From contig NZ_JADBEL010000023.1 in NCBI RefSeq assembly GCF_014873855.1, positions 1 to 49,796 of the forward strand: 49,796 nt of DNA, written 5' to 3'. Below the pieces are notes generated by a model that was given only the letters and a program-made list of their open reading frames with translations, was not told the DNA's origin and ran no database searches. Source of the stretch: Sporosarcina limicola (GTDB lineage: Bacteria > Bacillota > Bacilli > Bacillales_A > Planococcaceae). A program made the translations under genes and the position numbers. Below, piece by piece: positions 8,163-16,359 of the stretch (its first letter is position 1; each line of letters opens with the position of its first letter).

Positions 8163-8888
8163 ATGAAAGTGTTTAGTGGATTAAAAGTAAGTATGGTCAC
8201 AAAAACTTTTTCACCACAGATTATCCATAAAGCAAATGATGAAAGCGCAGGGAAATCTGGTAAAAGAGATTCTATTATCATTAGTGATGAAGCACGAGCG
8301 CGGCTAGGGAATTGGCAGGAAAGGTCTGCCTCCATGATTGAAAGCTTAATGGAAAAACGCCAAAAAGTTCAAGAGGCGAAAAGTAATTTGGTAGAACGTA
8401 CATTGGAAGCTGGAGAAGAACTTTCGACAATTAAAGAGCAGCTCGGAGCATTCGATGAACAAATTGCTGAAATCGAAGGACAAATGTCAGCAATAGAAGC
8501 ACAGAAACGTGAGAGAGAACAGCGTGAACAAGAAGAAAAGCAACAAGCTGCTGCCGAAACGCAAGAAAAGTCTGAAATTGAACAATTGACATCTCTTCTT
8601 CAATCTGTTCAATTCCTTGAACAAATTAACGCATTAAAACAAGTGAAAGTACCCATCGAAAATGTGCATCGTCGACTCAAAACAGAAATGAGAAACGACA
8701 TGGAACGCGGAACATTTATAGAGAGTAAGGCAAAGAAAATTGCAGAACTCGCTGGGCGTATGCAAAACCTCGACAGTGAGATGAACAACCAAATTAGAAA
8801 AGCGAAAGAATCTTCTAATGAAATGAATAGGAAAGTTTCTGCTGAGGAAAAGCAAGAAGGGTCAGTAAGTGAATCGCTTGAGAACTAG
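8163..8888 (+). CDS. Coiled-coil protein of unknown function
   Basis: 241 residues, start ATG 8163. Residues about 55-160 are heptad-rich and extremely charged (runs of E, Q, K and R, for example KREREQREQEEKQQ), predicting a long coiled coil; a second helical part covers 165-230. Near the N-terminus RDSIIISDEARARLG resembles the D-x-V-x-I-S-x-E-A motif seen in FlgM-like and flagella-associated Bacillus proteins, but this is a weak hint. No signal peptide or membrane segment. It is flanked by a small membrane protein gene, with no clear partner. I do not recognise the family. Confidence 0.7.
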   Translation: MKVFSGLKVSMVTKTFSPQIIHKANDESAGKSGKRDSIIISDEARARLGNWQERSASMIESLMEKRQKVQEAKSNLVERTLEAGEELSTIKEQLGAFDEQIAEIEGQMSAIEAQKREREQREQEEKQQAAAETQEKSEIEQLTSLLQSVQFLEQINALKQVKVPIENVHRRLKTEMRNDMERGTFIESKAKKIAELAGRMQNLDSEMNNQIRKAKESSNEMNRKVSAEEKQEGSVSESLEN

Positions 8889-9044
8889 ATTGAACGATTA
8901 AAGGATAATAAGAAAAGAGTTATTCGAATGCTAGGTTTTCGAAGAACTCTTTTTGTTTCCCGAATATAATTGCGAGTTGTTAAACTACTAATTAAAGGAT
9001 TCCACCCTCCTTTGTCGAATTATGGATATAAGGGGGGTGACGAG

Positions 9045-9209
9045 ATGAACAAAAACCTAATCAAATTAATTTTAATGGCTGTCGCGTTAGGAATGGGTGT
9101 GAGTACCCTCGTTTTAAATGTACTAGGGAATATTACGGTAAATACTGCGGTAACATTACTATCAATTGCGGTTATATGTTTAGCGATATCAAAGTTACAA
9201 GAGAAGTAA
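9045..9209 (+). CDS. Small two-helix membrane protein
   Basis: 54 residues from ATG 9045, chosen because AGGGGGGTGA lies at 9031-9040. Nearly the whole chain is hydrophobic, with two membrane helices at about 5-25 and 31-49 and a charged C-terminal KLQEK. Too short for a functional call. It sits between the coiled-coil protein and the S66 peptidase on the same strand. Confidence 0.6.
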   Translation: MNKNLIKLILMAVALGMGVSTLVLNVLGNITVNTAVTLLSIAVICLAISKLQEK

Positions 9210-9278
9210 TTACTTTTTCTAACAACTATTTTTTGAAGATAATGCATTGAATTAGTTCAAGTGAGGGAGGGCTTTACT

Positions 9279-10310
9279 ATGTTAATAAAACCTAAAATGC
9301 TAAAAGCCGGAGATAAAGTAGCGACGATTAGTTTATCTTGGGGTGGAGCCGGGGAACCCGAATTAAAATGGCGCTATGAACAAGGGATAGAGAGGCTCAG
9401 AACCGTTTTTCATTTGGAAGTTGTTTCAATGCCAAATAGCTTAAAAGGCTCTGATTTTTTATATGACAATCCCAAAGCTCGTGCGGAAGATTTAATGGAT
9501 GCATTCAAGGACCCTTCGATTAAAGGAATCATTTCAAATATTGGAGGAAGCGACAGCATTCGTCTGCTACCGTATATTGATTTTGATGTAATTCGCGATA
9601 ATCCGAAAATATTTATCGGCTATTCGGACTCGACAATCACACATTTGTTTTGCCATAAAGCAGGGATTTCTTCTTTTTATGGACCATCGATTCTTGTAGA
9701 TTTCGCTGAAAATATGGAGATGCATGAGTATACAGTGGAGGCGTTGAAAAAGGCTCTTTTTGCAAATGATGCAATAGGTGAAGTAAAGCCAGCCACAGAG
9801 TGGACTAGTGAACGTGTAGAATGGATTATTGAAAATAAAAATAGACAAAGAAAAATGAATCCGAATAAGGGATATGAACTGCTGCAAGGAACAGGAGTTG
9901 TTCAGGGTAGATTAATCGGAGGATGTATTGAAGTACTAGAGTTTGTGAAAGGAACGTCGCTTTGGCCGAACGAATCGTATTGGGAAGATAGTATTTTATT
10001 CTTTGAAACATCAGAAGATACACCTGAGCCAGGCCTAATCGAATATTGGTTGAGAAACTATGGCTCGCAAGGAATTTTACAAAAAGCAAAAGGTATTGTA
10101 TTCGGAAAACCTCTTCAGGAAAAATATTATGAGGAATACAAAGAGTCTATCGTAAAGATTATGAAGGAATTGGATTTAACTTCGCTACCTATCCTGTATA
10201 ACTTGAACTTTGGTCATGCAGAGCCAAAATTCGTGCTACCGTATGGGGCAATGGCTGAAATAAACTGTGGAAATGCTACATTTTCTATTTTAGAAAGTGG
10301 CGTGGAATAA
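9279..10310 (+). CDS. S66-family LD-carboxypeptidase / MccF-like peptidase
   Basis: 343 residues from ATG 9279, with GAGGGAGG about 8 bases upstream; the GTG at 9261 is less likely. The nucleophile elbow GYSDST, the GGCIEVLEF segment supplying the glutamate and NFGHAEPKFVLPYG supplying the histidine make up the Ser-Glu-His triad of the family. Members either trim the terminal D-alanine from muropeptide tetrapeptides (LdcA) or cleave microcin C-type nucleotide-peptide antibiotics (MccF). The length and the GGSDS(I)RLLPYIDF motif look closer to the MccF branch. Cytoplasmic. It is followed by a strong bidirectional terminator. Confidence 0.85.
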   Translation: MLIKPKMLKAGDKVATISLSWGGAGEPELKWRYEQGIERLRTVFHLEVVSMPNSLKGSDFLYDNPKARAEDLMDAFKDPSIKGIISNIGGSDSIRLLPYIDFDVIRDNPKIFIGYSDSTITHLFCHKAGISSFYGPSILVDFAENMEMHEYTVEALKKALFANDAIGEVKPATEWTSERVEWIIENKNRQRKMNPNKGYELLQGTGVVQGRLIGGCIEVLEFVKGTSLWPNESYWEDSILFFETSEDTPEPGLIEYWLRNYGSQGILQKAKGIVFGKPLQEKYYEEYKESIVKIMKELDLTSLPILYNLNFGHAEPKFVLPYGAMAEINCGNATFSILESGVE

Positions 10311-10351
10311 TAGGTTTGAGTGACAGTGTTCATCGATTTACAAATAAATAT

Positions 10352-10392
10352 GGGGTTTCTGTGCGAGAACAATTAAGTTGCACGGAAACCCC
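10352..10392. terminator. Bidirectional terminator between the S66 gene and yqeY
   Basis: GGGGTTTC-T-GTGC (10352-10364) pairs with GCAC-G-GAAACCCC (10380-10392). It lies between two convergent genes. Confidence 0.75.
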
Positions 10393-10401
10393 TTACTAAA
10401 A

Positions 10402-10827
10402 TTAAATTAAACTTTTAACAACTTTCGACATTGTTCCGCCGTCTGTTTTTCCAGCAAGTAATGGTTTTGCAATTTTCATAGCGTCCCCCATATTCATACC
10501 TTTAGTAACTCCTGCCTCCGTCAACATCGCTACGATTTCTTCTTCGCTAAGTTGTGTAGGCAAGAAGTTTTTGAGTAGAACCAATTTCGCTTCTTCTCGT
10601 TCAATTAAGTCTTCACGCTGTGCTTGTTGCGCGCCTTCCAACGCTTGATGGGTCTGTTTGATTTCACGGTTGACGATGGCAACTTCCTCTTCAGTTGAAA
10701 GAACTGCACCTTTTTCCTTTTCCGCGCTATCCAGTGCTGCTTTCAATAATGTCAGCACGCCTTTTGCGAGCACGTCTTTTTCCCTCATGGCATTCTTTAA
10801 CTGTTCAAATACAGTTGTCTTTAACAT
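10402..10827 (-). CDS. yqeY: GatB/YqeY domain protein
   Basis: 141 residues from ATG 10827, with GGGAGGAG 8 bases upstream on the minus strand; the longer frame to 10845 lacks a site. The all-helical sequence with AMREKDVLAKGVLTLLKAALDSAEKEKG and the C-terminal tail GKTDGGTMSKVVKSLI is typical of YqeY. This domain is shared with the tail of GatB and may bind tRNA, although a physiological role for stand-alone YqeY is not established. In Bacillus it usually sits near rpsU; here it is isolated and convergent with the S66 gene. Confidence 0.9.
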   Translation of the reverse strand: MLKTTVFEQLKNAMREKDVLAKGVLTLLKAALDSAEKEKGAVLSTEEEVAIVNREIKQTHQALEGAQQAQREDLIEREEAKLVLLKNFLPTQLSEEEIVAMLTEAGVTKGMNMGDAMKIAKPLLAGKTDGGTMSKVVKSLI

Positions 10828-11030
10828 GTTTGTATCTCCTCCCATTGGTGGTTAAAAGTATAGAAGAGCTGCATGTGAAAAGCAACAAATGAAGATTGGA
10901 CATATACGCGAATGTCTGATCTTTTTTGCGTGGTTATTCAGCTGTGTAAATTCATAATTGTATGGAGCCTCACATAAATAATAGTATATCTTAGGGAATT
11001 AACTTGTGGGTACAGGAGGCAGGAATCATT

Positions 11031-12410
11031 ATGAGAGACAACAATGGAGGGGAATCAGGCTCTTCCACGGATCTAAACAGAAATATATCAAACATAAGGG
11101 CTAATGAAATGCATTCACAAACTGTAGGTGAAAGAGGTCCTGTACTGGAGCAGGACACTATTTTGCATGAAACATTGGAGACCTTTGTTCATACAAAAAT
11201 TTTAGAAAGACCCGTGCATGTTAAGGGCTTTGCTGCTTTCGGTTACTTTGAAACCGTGTATTCGATGGCAAAATATACAAAGCTTAGCTTTTTACAAAAT
11301 CCTGGGCAGCAGGTTCCAGTCACAGTGAGGTTTTCGCTTGCTGTAAGCAATAAAGGCACTCCGGATACCTCCCGAAATGTGCGAGGATTTTCTACTAAGT
11401 TTTATACTGAAGAGGGTATTTTTGATTTGGTTTGTAACCATATCCCCGTATTTTTAGTACGAGATGCTATGCGCTTTCCAGAGGCTATTAAGGCTTTTTT
11501 ACCTTCGCCAGTAAATAACTTGATGGATTCCGAACGGTTCTGGAGCTTCATAGCCAGAGCGCCAGAATCCACCCATTTTGTAGTTCAGCTTTACTCTGAT
11601 GTGGGCACAGTAAAAAGCTTTCGTCACATGCAGGGGCATAGTGTGAACACCTACGTTTGGAGAAATGCGCAGGGCGTTCGCAGTTATGTGAAATATCACT
11701 GGGTTCCTTACGCTGGGGAGCAGTATATAGACAGTCAAGAAGCTGCCCGATGGAATGGTGAGAATCCGGATATTGCAGGTAAGGATTTGTATGATGCCCT
11801 AGCAAAGGGAGAACCCGTTGTCTATGGGCTTTATGTGCAGCTTATGAATCCAAAAGACGAAACCAATCTTTCCTATGATCCATTGGATGATACAAAAGTT
11901 TGGGATGAACGGCAGTACCCCCTTATACCAGTTGGCCGCATGACGTTGAACCGAAACCCGGATAACTATATGGAACAAGTGGAGAAAGTGGCGTTTTCAC
12001 CGTCCAATCTTTTGGATGGAGCCGAATTATCGGATGATAAGATGCTACAGGGGCGAGCCAATATTTACTGGGATTCTCAGCGTCGACGGCTGGGACCAGA
12101 TTTCCGCAAAATACCGATCAATCATCAGCAAGACTGGTCGCCAGCTTCTCTTGTGACAAGCGGAGATGGCAGATATATGGAAGGGCATCTTATGCGATCC
12201 GATTTGCCAAAACAGGATGATTTTACGCAGGCCGGGCAATTTTATCAAGCTCTTCCCCCTGTGCAGCAAGACCACCTAGTCAATAATCTTGCTGCAGATC
12301 TTGCCTGCATATCCCCTGAAACGCAACGCATTGTTTTGACGTATCTGCACAATGCATCGCCGGAAATGGGGGAACGGGTTGTCCGGCAAATTGAAATGCA
12401 GACAAAATGA
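11031..12410 (+). CDS. Haem catalase of a divergent subfamily
   Basis: 459 residues from ATG 11031, behind ACAGGAGGCAGG. Family landmarks are present: distal His63 in PVHVKG, Asn136 in CNHIPVF, and the proximal haem Tyr346 in IYWDSQRRRLG, preceded by GRMTLNRNPDNYMEQVEKVAFSP. Catalases convert hydrogen peroxide to water and oxygen in the cytoplasm. The usual distal signature RERIPERVVHARG is altered to HTKILERPVHVKG, and the proximal RLFxYxDTQxxRLG to RANIYWDSQRRRLG. It is therefore distinct from the KatA or KatX types. All three key residues remain, so activity is likely. It is transcribed alone. Confidence 0.88.
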   Translation: MRDNNGGESGSSTDLNRNISNIRANEMHSQTVGERGPVLEQDTILHETLETFVHTKILERPVHVKGFAAFGYFETVYSMAKYTKLSFLQNPGQQVPVTVRFSLAVSNKGTPDTSRNVRGFSTKFYTEEGIFDLVCNHIPVFLVRDAMRFPEAIKAFLPSPVNNLMDSERFWSFIARAPESTHFVVQLYSDVGTVKSFRHMQGHSVNTYVWRNAQGVRSYVKYHWVPYAGEQYIDSQEAARWNGENPDIAGKDLYDALAKGEPVVYGLYVQLMNPKDETNLSYDPLDDTKVWDERQYPLIPVGRMTLNRNPDNYMEQVEKVAFSPSNLLDGAELSDDKMLQGRANIYWDSQRRRLGPDFRKIPINHQQDWSPASLVTSGDGRYMEGHLMRSDLPKQDDFTQAGQFYQALPPVQQDHLVNNLAADLACISPETQRIVLTYLHNASPEMGERVVRQIEMQTK

Positions 12411-12522
12411 AGTTAATGGTGTCGGCGCAGCGACAATCGCTATCCGCTTGGGTGCATAGAAATCACGGTGTCACTGGCACCGGAACATCATGTATAGTTG
12501 AAAAAGCAGTTAAAATAGAAAA

Positions 12523-12552
12523 AGCCGCTCAACCGATTGCTTGGTGGAGGGC
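12523..12552 (+). terminator. Probable terminator downstream of the catalase
   Basis: GCC-CTC-ACC near 12523 pairs with GGT-GAG-GC to 12552 with single-base mismatches, followed by ATTTTCTTT. It lies 113 bases past the catalase stop. Confidence 0.45.
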
Positions 12553-12805
12553 TATTTTCTTTGGTGCTGTACTCAGGTGTCGGAATCAGATAGAGCGACA
12601 GAGGTAGCTAAAACCAAAGCCAGTGCTACACTGCTTAACAAAACAACAACTCTTTTTTTCTTCTTGTTAAAATGCTGAATATTGCATTTTTAAAGTAATT
12701 ACTGTACTGTATTAGGTAGACTGCTTGGGGGGATATTTTTGTTACTTTACTTTTGATATATATCATCTATCTAATAAGTTACTATAATTTAGGAGCGGAT
12801 ATAGT
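12553..12805. other. Intergenic region with a minus-strand signal-peptide-like relic
   Basis: On the minus strand about 12576-12670 reads NKKKKRVVVLLSSVALALVLA, which looks like the positively charged head and hydrophobic core of a signal peptide. It stops after a few more residues and lacks a proper start. It is probably the remnant of an exported-protein gene. Nothing else is visible. Confidence 0.35.
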
Positions 12806-13210
12806 ATGATATATATAAATGAACTCGATGGAATTTCTCCTGATAGGTTAAAAGGTTTTTTTGTGGATTGGCCCAATCCGCCAAATCCACAAACTCACTT
12901 AATACTATTAAATAAGAGCAGTAAAGTAATTATTGCTATTGATGATAATACTAATCAAGTAGTTGGATTTATTACAGCGATAAGTGATGGAGTTCTATCT
13001 GCTTACATTCCATTTCTTGAAGTTTTGCCAGAATACAAAAATAAGGGTATAGGCAAGGAATTAGTACATCGGATGCTGAAAGAACTGGATGACATATACA
13101 TGATTGATTTATGTTGCGATAATGACTTAGTTCCTTATTATGATAAGCTCGGCATGATGCAGACAAATGGTATGATTTTGCGGAACTATAAAATGCAATC
13201 TGGAAGTTGA
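12806..13210 (+). CDS. GNAT-family N-acetyltransferase
   Basis: 134 residues, start ATG 12806 behind GGAGCGG. Motif A of GNAT enzymes is clear: IPFLEVLPEYKNKGIGKELV (about residues 70-89) gives the pyrophosphate-binding R/Q-x-x-G-x-G/A loop, here N-K-G-I-G-K. The family transfers acetyl from acetyl-CoA to an amine, and the substrate is not deducible. The following gene, 28 bases on, also encodes a GNAT protein, so they may be co-transcribed. Confidence 0.85.
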   Translation: MIYINELDGISPDRLKGFFVDWPNPPNPQTHLILLNKSSKVIIAIDDNTNQVVGFITAISDGVLSAYIPFLEVLPEYKNKGIGKELVHRMLKELDDIYMIDLCCDNDLVPYYDKLGMMQTNGMILRNYKMQSGS

Positions 13211-13238
13211 AAATATTATATAAGAGAGAAGGAATTGA

Positions 13239-14012
13239 ATGATCTATGAGTTAAGCAACGATTTGAGAAAAAAGCTTATTCCAATGTTCGATGATATGGA
13301 TAGTACTATTATTCTTTCATGTCTTCAAGGGCATATGGGATCGGCGTGGGTTGACGACCTTGAAAATCCTACAGTTGCACAAGTAACAGTGGGGATTTTT
13401 GTGTTTTTTGCTGGAAATCCTAATACAAAGATAGCGGAAGAACTTCTATACAATCTGTCAGATTATAATCTCGTTATTGTTAATACAGATGAATGGAAAA
13501 AACGTATCGAATCAGTACATAAAGGTTCAATAGAGAAGTTTCAACGGTATAAATTTTTAAAAAATCCAGACCACCTTGGTAAGAGCCACATACAGAACTT
13601 ATTATCTCCATTACCAGAAGGATATGAACTGAAAAAAATAGATGCGACAATAGCGAAAGAACCATCTTTGCATGAGTTATCAGAAGACTTTATAACTCAG
13701 TTTAATTCTATAGATGATTTTATAAACCGAGGAGTAGGCTTTGCTGTTTTGAATGAGGGACAAGTTGTATGTGGGGCAACATCATTTAGTATTTATGATG
13801 ATGGAATTGAGATTGAAATTGCTACACATCCTCAACATAGAAGAAAAGGCTTAGCAACGATAACAGCCTCTGCGTTGATAGTAGACTGTCTGAACAGAGG
13901 AATATATCCAAGTTGGGATGGAGCTAATAACGAATCTGTTAAACTAGCCGAAAAACTCGGATACATTTTTAAAGAGTCATATGATACATACTTTATTAAT
14001 TATATAAAATAA
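13239..14012 (+). CDS. GNAT acetyltransferase, two-domain type (GNAT_acetyltran/PF12746-like)
   Basis: 257 residues. The C-terminal half carries a GNAT motif A, IEIATHPQHRRKGLATITASAL (about residues 191-212), with the QHRRKGLA coenzyme A loop. It is followed by SWDGANNESVKLAEKLGY, the usual last strand-helix motif. The N-terminal half (residues 1-125) has the helical/beta layout of the PF12746 group, which includes YkkB-like proteins. Start ATG 13239 follows AGAGAAGGAA. It is preceded closely by another GNAT gene. Substrate unknown. Confidence 0.85.
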   Translation: MIYELSNDLRKKLIPMFDDMDSTIILSCLQGHMGSAWVDDLENPTVAQVTVGIFVFFAGNPNTKIAEELLYNLSDYNLVIVNTDEWKKRIESVHKGSIEKFQRYKFLKNPDHLGKSHIQNLLSPLPEGYELKKIDATIAKEPSLHELSEDFITQFNSIDDFINRGVGFAVLNEGQVVCGATSFSIYDDGIEIEIATHPQHRRKGLATITASALIVDCLNRGIYPSWDGANNESVKLAEKLGYIFKESYDTYFINYIK

Positions 14013-14162
14013 TTCTAATCACTACTTTATCTGAATTTTAAAACTAGCATATTTAAATATACAAGCTAGTCCATACTATAAACATGAATATAATATCAAC
14101 TAACGTTTCTAAGCCCACTCAGTGATTGAATGGGGGTTTTGTGGATTGATTTTAATGGATTG

Positions 14163-14196
14163 GGTGACAGTCACGATTGAACGAGTACCTGTCACC
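14163..14196. repeat. Short dispersed palindrome (GGTGACAGTCAC ... CTGTCACC)
   Basis: GGTGACAG (14163-14170) is inverted as CTGTCACC (14189-14196). The flank (ATGGATTG before, CCGAACAAT after) recurs at 19481-19509, so the two sites are related copies. Confidence 0.55.
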
Positions 14197-14219
14197 GAAC
14201 AATCTGGACGAATAATAAG

Positions 14220-14365
14220 TATCTATTCAAGCAAACTGCAATTGTATAGATAAAGAGCTCAATCATCTGTTTGGTTGAGCTTTTTGTTGTATGGTTTGGA
14301 ATCATGATAACTGGCACAAAACACTCTGCATAGTCTTATTCATAAACCGCTTTAATAAATTCGTT
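14220..14365. repeat. Terminator-containing repeat block, copy 1
   Basis: CAAGCAAACTGCAATTGTAT, then AAAGAGCTCAATC / GGTTGAGCTTTTTG (a terminator stem) and TATGGTTTGGAATCAT, match 20077-20160 closely. CATAAACCGCTTTAATAAAT resembles 20324-20343 as well. The hairpin at about 14252-14284 would terminate rightward transcription. Confidence 0.55.
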
Positions 14366-14392
14366 GAAATTGTGGACTTTCTTTGATAAAAG

Positions 14393-14548
14393 GTGATTTT
14401 AGAGGAAAGAGTGCTTAGTAAATTTATAGAAACGAGGGAATCATATGACCATTCTTCTGAGTTTAAATTCATTCGAAGAGGAAAAAGAAGAAAAAGCATA
14501 AATTTTAGTAGAAAAGAGGATGAATTATGTTTGTTGGGGAAAATTTAA
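14393..14548 (+). CDS. Possible small basic protein overlapping the XRE-ImmA start
   Basis: A 51-codon frame with GTG starts at 14393 or 14411 (GAGGAAAGA just upstream of the latter) ends at 14548, 22 bases inside the next gene. The protein is rich in basic residues (FKFIRRGKRRKS). There is no recognisable domain. It may be a real small gene translationally coupled to the regulator, or chance. Confidence 0.25.
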   Translation: MILEERVLSKFIETRESYDHSSEFKFIRRGKRRKSINFSRKEDELCLLGKI

Positions 14549-15228
14549 CCGACATTCGATTACTCCACGGCTATTCTCGCAATGAATTAGCGAAGTTAGT
14601 AAATGTCAGTGAACAATCTATATGGCAGTATGAGAATAATTATAATGGACCTAGACTTGAAATTGTGAATAAGTTTAAAGAGTTATTTGATGTAAAAACG
14701 AAGTATTTTTATGAGGAAAAGACTTGTAAAACAGAGTTCGATCCAAGTTTATTAGTGTATCGATCAAAAGAAATAAACAGTGTTGTAAAAACCAAATATG
14801 AAGCCACACATTTAGAGTTTATAGAAGGATTCATCAATCTATTAGAGGGATATATTGCTTTTCCTGAAAATAGACTTGTAAAGATTCGAGATTATTGTGT
14901 CCAGTTTATTGTAGAGGCTTCTGAACGTTTTGACCGAACAGAAATCATTCAATATATAGCTGAATATGCTAGGAAAGAATTGCAACTTGGCAACGATAAT
15001 CAAAAACTCTTGTTTTCCTTAGAGAAAAATGGAGTTTTTGTTTTTGAAAAATTTTTAGGTGAAGATATTGATGCCTATAGTACTTGGAGTAAGAAGGATA
15101 AACCTATTCTCATTTTAGGAACTGCAAAGAAATCATCAGTAAGAAGAAACTTCGATCTTGCTCATGAACTCGGTCATCTTTTGTTGCATTATAAAATGGA
15201 TTTAAGTGAGCTAACCAAGTCTGAATAG
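14527..15228 (+). pseudogene. XRE-ImmA/IrrE fusion protein, truncated right after the HExxH motif
   Basis: 233 residues from ATG 14527. Residues 1-60 form an XRE helix-turn-helix (NLTDIRLLHGYSRNELAKLV), followed by a helical linker and the start of an ImmA/IrrE peptidase domain ending in LAHELGHLLLHYK. The frame then stops (TAG 15226) after DLSELTKSE, before the glutamate ligand helix that the gene at 7300 still has (EAHSFASEF). The sequence after the stop changes character abruptly, which points to a deletion or insertion breakpoint. Intact relatives are about 370-390 residues. DNA binding may persist, but the peptidase should be dead. Confidence 0.75.
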
Positions 15229-15444
15229 GGGCCACTCTGGATAACGGCGAGATACCGGTTTTTCTTAAGATTCCCGGATAAGTATCTCCGAAGTGCGGTT
15301 CGCAGGCTTCCGCCAGCCTTGACTCGCTGAAAAGATAGTGATTCCTACTCTCCTCGTTATAAATCTTGTATTTGAATGTGTCAAATAACTGTATAGGTAA
15401 ATTTAGTTATTTAGAATAGAAATAAACTTTATTTTGGAAACGTA

Positions 15445-15474
15445 TTGACAATGGTGAATTGGAAATGGTATCCT
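15445..15474 (+). promoter_or_regulatory. Sigma-A promoter of the leader-peptide transcript
   Basis: TTGACA (15445-15450) and TATCCT (15469-15474) are 18 bases apart. The transcript would start near 15481 and carry the leader ORF at 15518. Confidence 0.55.
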
Positions 15475-15517
15475 CAAGTAGTTAGATTTATAAAAAAAAG
15501 AAGGAGGCTCGGAAAAA

Positions 15518-15589
15518 ATGACTAAACTTATAAACTCTAACCTTAACTGTATAGTCATTCCGTGCCCAAACGATCTTTCTTTTGACTAA
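15518..15589 (+). CDS. 23-residue leader peptide ahead of an attenuator
   Basis: ATG 15518 lies 10 bases after a strong GGAGG (15503-15507). The peptide, beginning MTKLINSNLNCIVIPCP, ends at TAA 15587-15589. It is followed at once by complementary segments (ATTCC within the ORF, GGAAT just after it) and a 13-bp terminator stem at 15632-15659. That layout is the hallmark of ribosome-stalling attenuators upstream of Firmicute antibiotic-resistance genes. No resistance gene follows, so the system looks orphaned. The peptide itself is not one I recognise. Confidence 0.5.
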   Translation: MTKLINSNLNCIVIPCPNDLSFD

Positions 15590-15631
15590 TTAGAATCGGA
15601 ATGGCATATGTTCTGCCGTTCTTTACTATGA

Positions 15632-15666
15632 GCACACGCTTATTTTAATAAGCGTGTGCCTTTTTG
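15632..15666 (+). terminator. Attenuator-type intrinsic terminator
   Basis: GCACACGCTTATT (15632-15644) pairs perfectly with AATAAGCGTGTGC (15647-15659) and is followed by CTTTTTGT. It lies 42 bases after the leader peptide stop. Confidence 0.8.
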
Positions 15667-15740
15667 TATTCATTTTAAATAGGAATTGGTGTTTTCACGC
15701 ATTGCGTGTTGCATAAATAAAAAGAAAAGGAGTGCTGACA

Positions 15741-15800
15741 ATGTTTTACGTAATTCAGCAAAGAAAACTAATGAAGAAGGAATCTACAGAGAGTGGATAG
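15741..15800 (+). CDS. Very short ORF with strong ribosome site
   Basis: A 19-residue frame starting MFYVIQQRKLMKKE, behind AAAGGAGTGCTGACA, immediately downstream of the attenuator. It may be a second leader or the clipped beginning of a lost gene. Function unknown. Confidence 0.3.
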   Translation: MFYVIQQRKLMKKESTESG

Positions 15801-15860
15801 TGAAAGATTTCAATACTTCAAGAATTAATTGAAAATAAAAATTGAGGAGGAGAATAAAAT

Positions 15861-15986
15861 ATGATTAAGAAAATTGTGAATAATCGATTCAATGAGCAAA
15901 ACAGAGAAAATAAATTGGAGTCTCCAACAGTATATTTAGGCGGTAAATATGTAACAAGAATGGTGTTTGCCATACCTTTACAATGA
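15861..15986 (+). CDS. Small ORF of 41 residues, unknown
   Basis: ATG 15861 follows GAGGAGGAGAATAAAAT. The product starts MIKKIVNNRFNEQNRE, with a hydrophobic tail near the end. It could be the 5' stub of a gene removed downstream. No family recognised. Confidence 0.3.
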   Translation: MIKKIVNNRFNEQNRENKLESPTVYLGGKYVTRMVFAIPLQ

Positions 15987-16016
15987 AATTGGACGAACTC
16001 CTAAGGGAGTAATGGA

Positions 16017-16169
16017 ATGTCTGAATATAATAAAGAATACGTCCGTGAACGTATGCGTGAATTAGAGAAAGAAGCAAGAGCTTATGAATTGGCACGTCGC
16101 TGCATGGCCATGAAAAAGAAAAAGAGAAAATCTTTTTGGGTAATTTTGATGAACTATTTTCATAGATGA
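16017..16169 (+). CDS. Small basic helical protein, unknown
   Basis: 50 residues from ATG 16017 with AAGGGAGT upstream. The charged helical start (YVRERMRELEKEARAYELAR) is followed by a KKKKRK cluster and an aromatic-hydrophobic end. Good ribosome site and codon pattern suggest a real small gene. It is the last gene before the terminator at 16217, which would close the leader-peptide transcript. I cannot assign a function. Confidence 0.4.
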   Translation: MSEYNKEYVRERMRELEKEARAYELARRCMAMKKKKRKSFWVILMNYFHR

Positions 16170-16216
16170 TTAACTAATTCGTTACTTCTGTCAGTGGTAA
16201 CATCTCATAAATATAA

Positions 16217-16264
16217 AAAACGTCTTTGTCTACAATGAAATCTAGTAGATAAAGACGTTTTTTT
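16217..16264 (+). terminator. Strong intrinsic terminator
   Basis: AAACGTCTTTGTCTAC (16218-16233) pairs with GTAGATAAAGACGTTT (16245-16260) with one bulge, followed by TTTTT. Confidence 0.8.
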
Positions 16265-16359
16265 AATGTCTGGCAACAGTTTTTTCAGCAATGAAAGATC
16301 AGCTAATCCTTTAATTTCGTTTCTTGCTATTAATAGAAGGGCGTGGATTATTTTACGCT

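Noticed and set aside
12407..12607. Plus-strand 66-codon ORF after the catalase
   Set aside because: It contains a terminator-like stem, has no ribosome site and no recognisable protein pattern.
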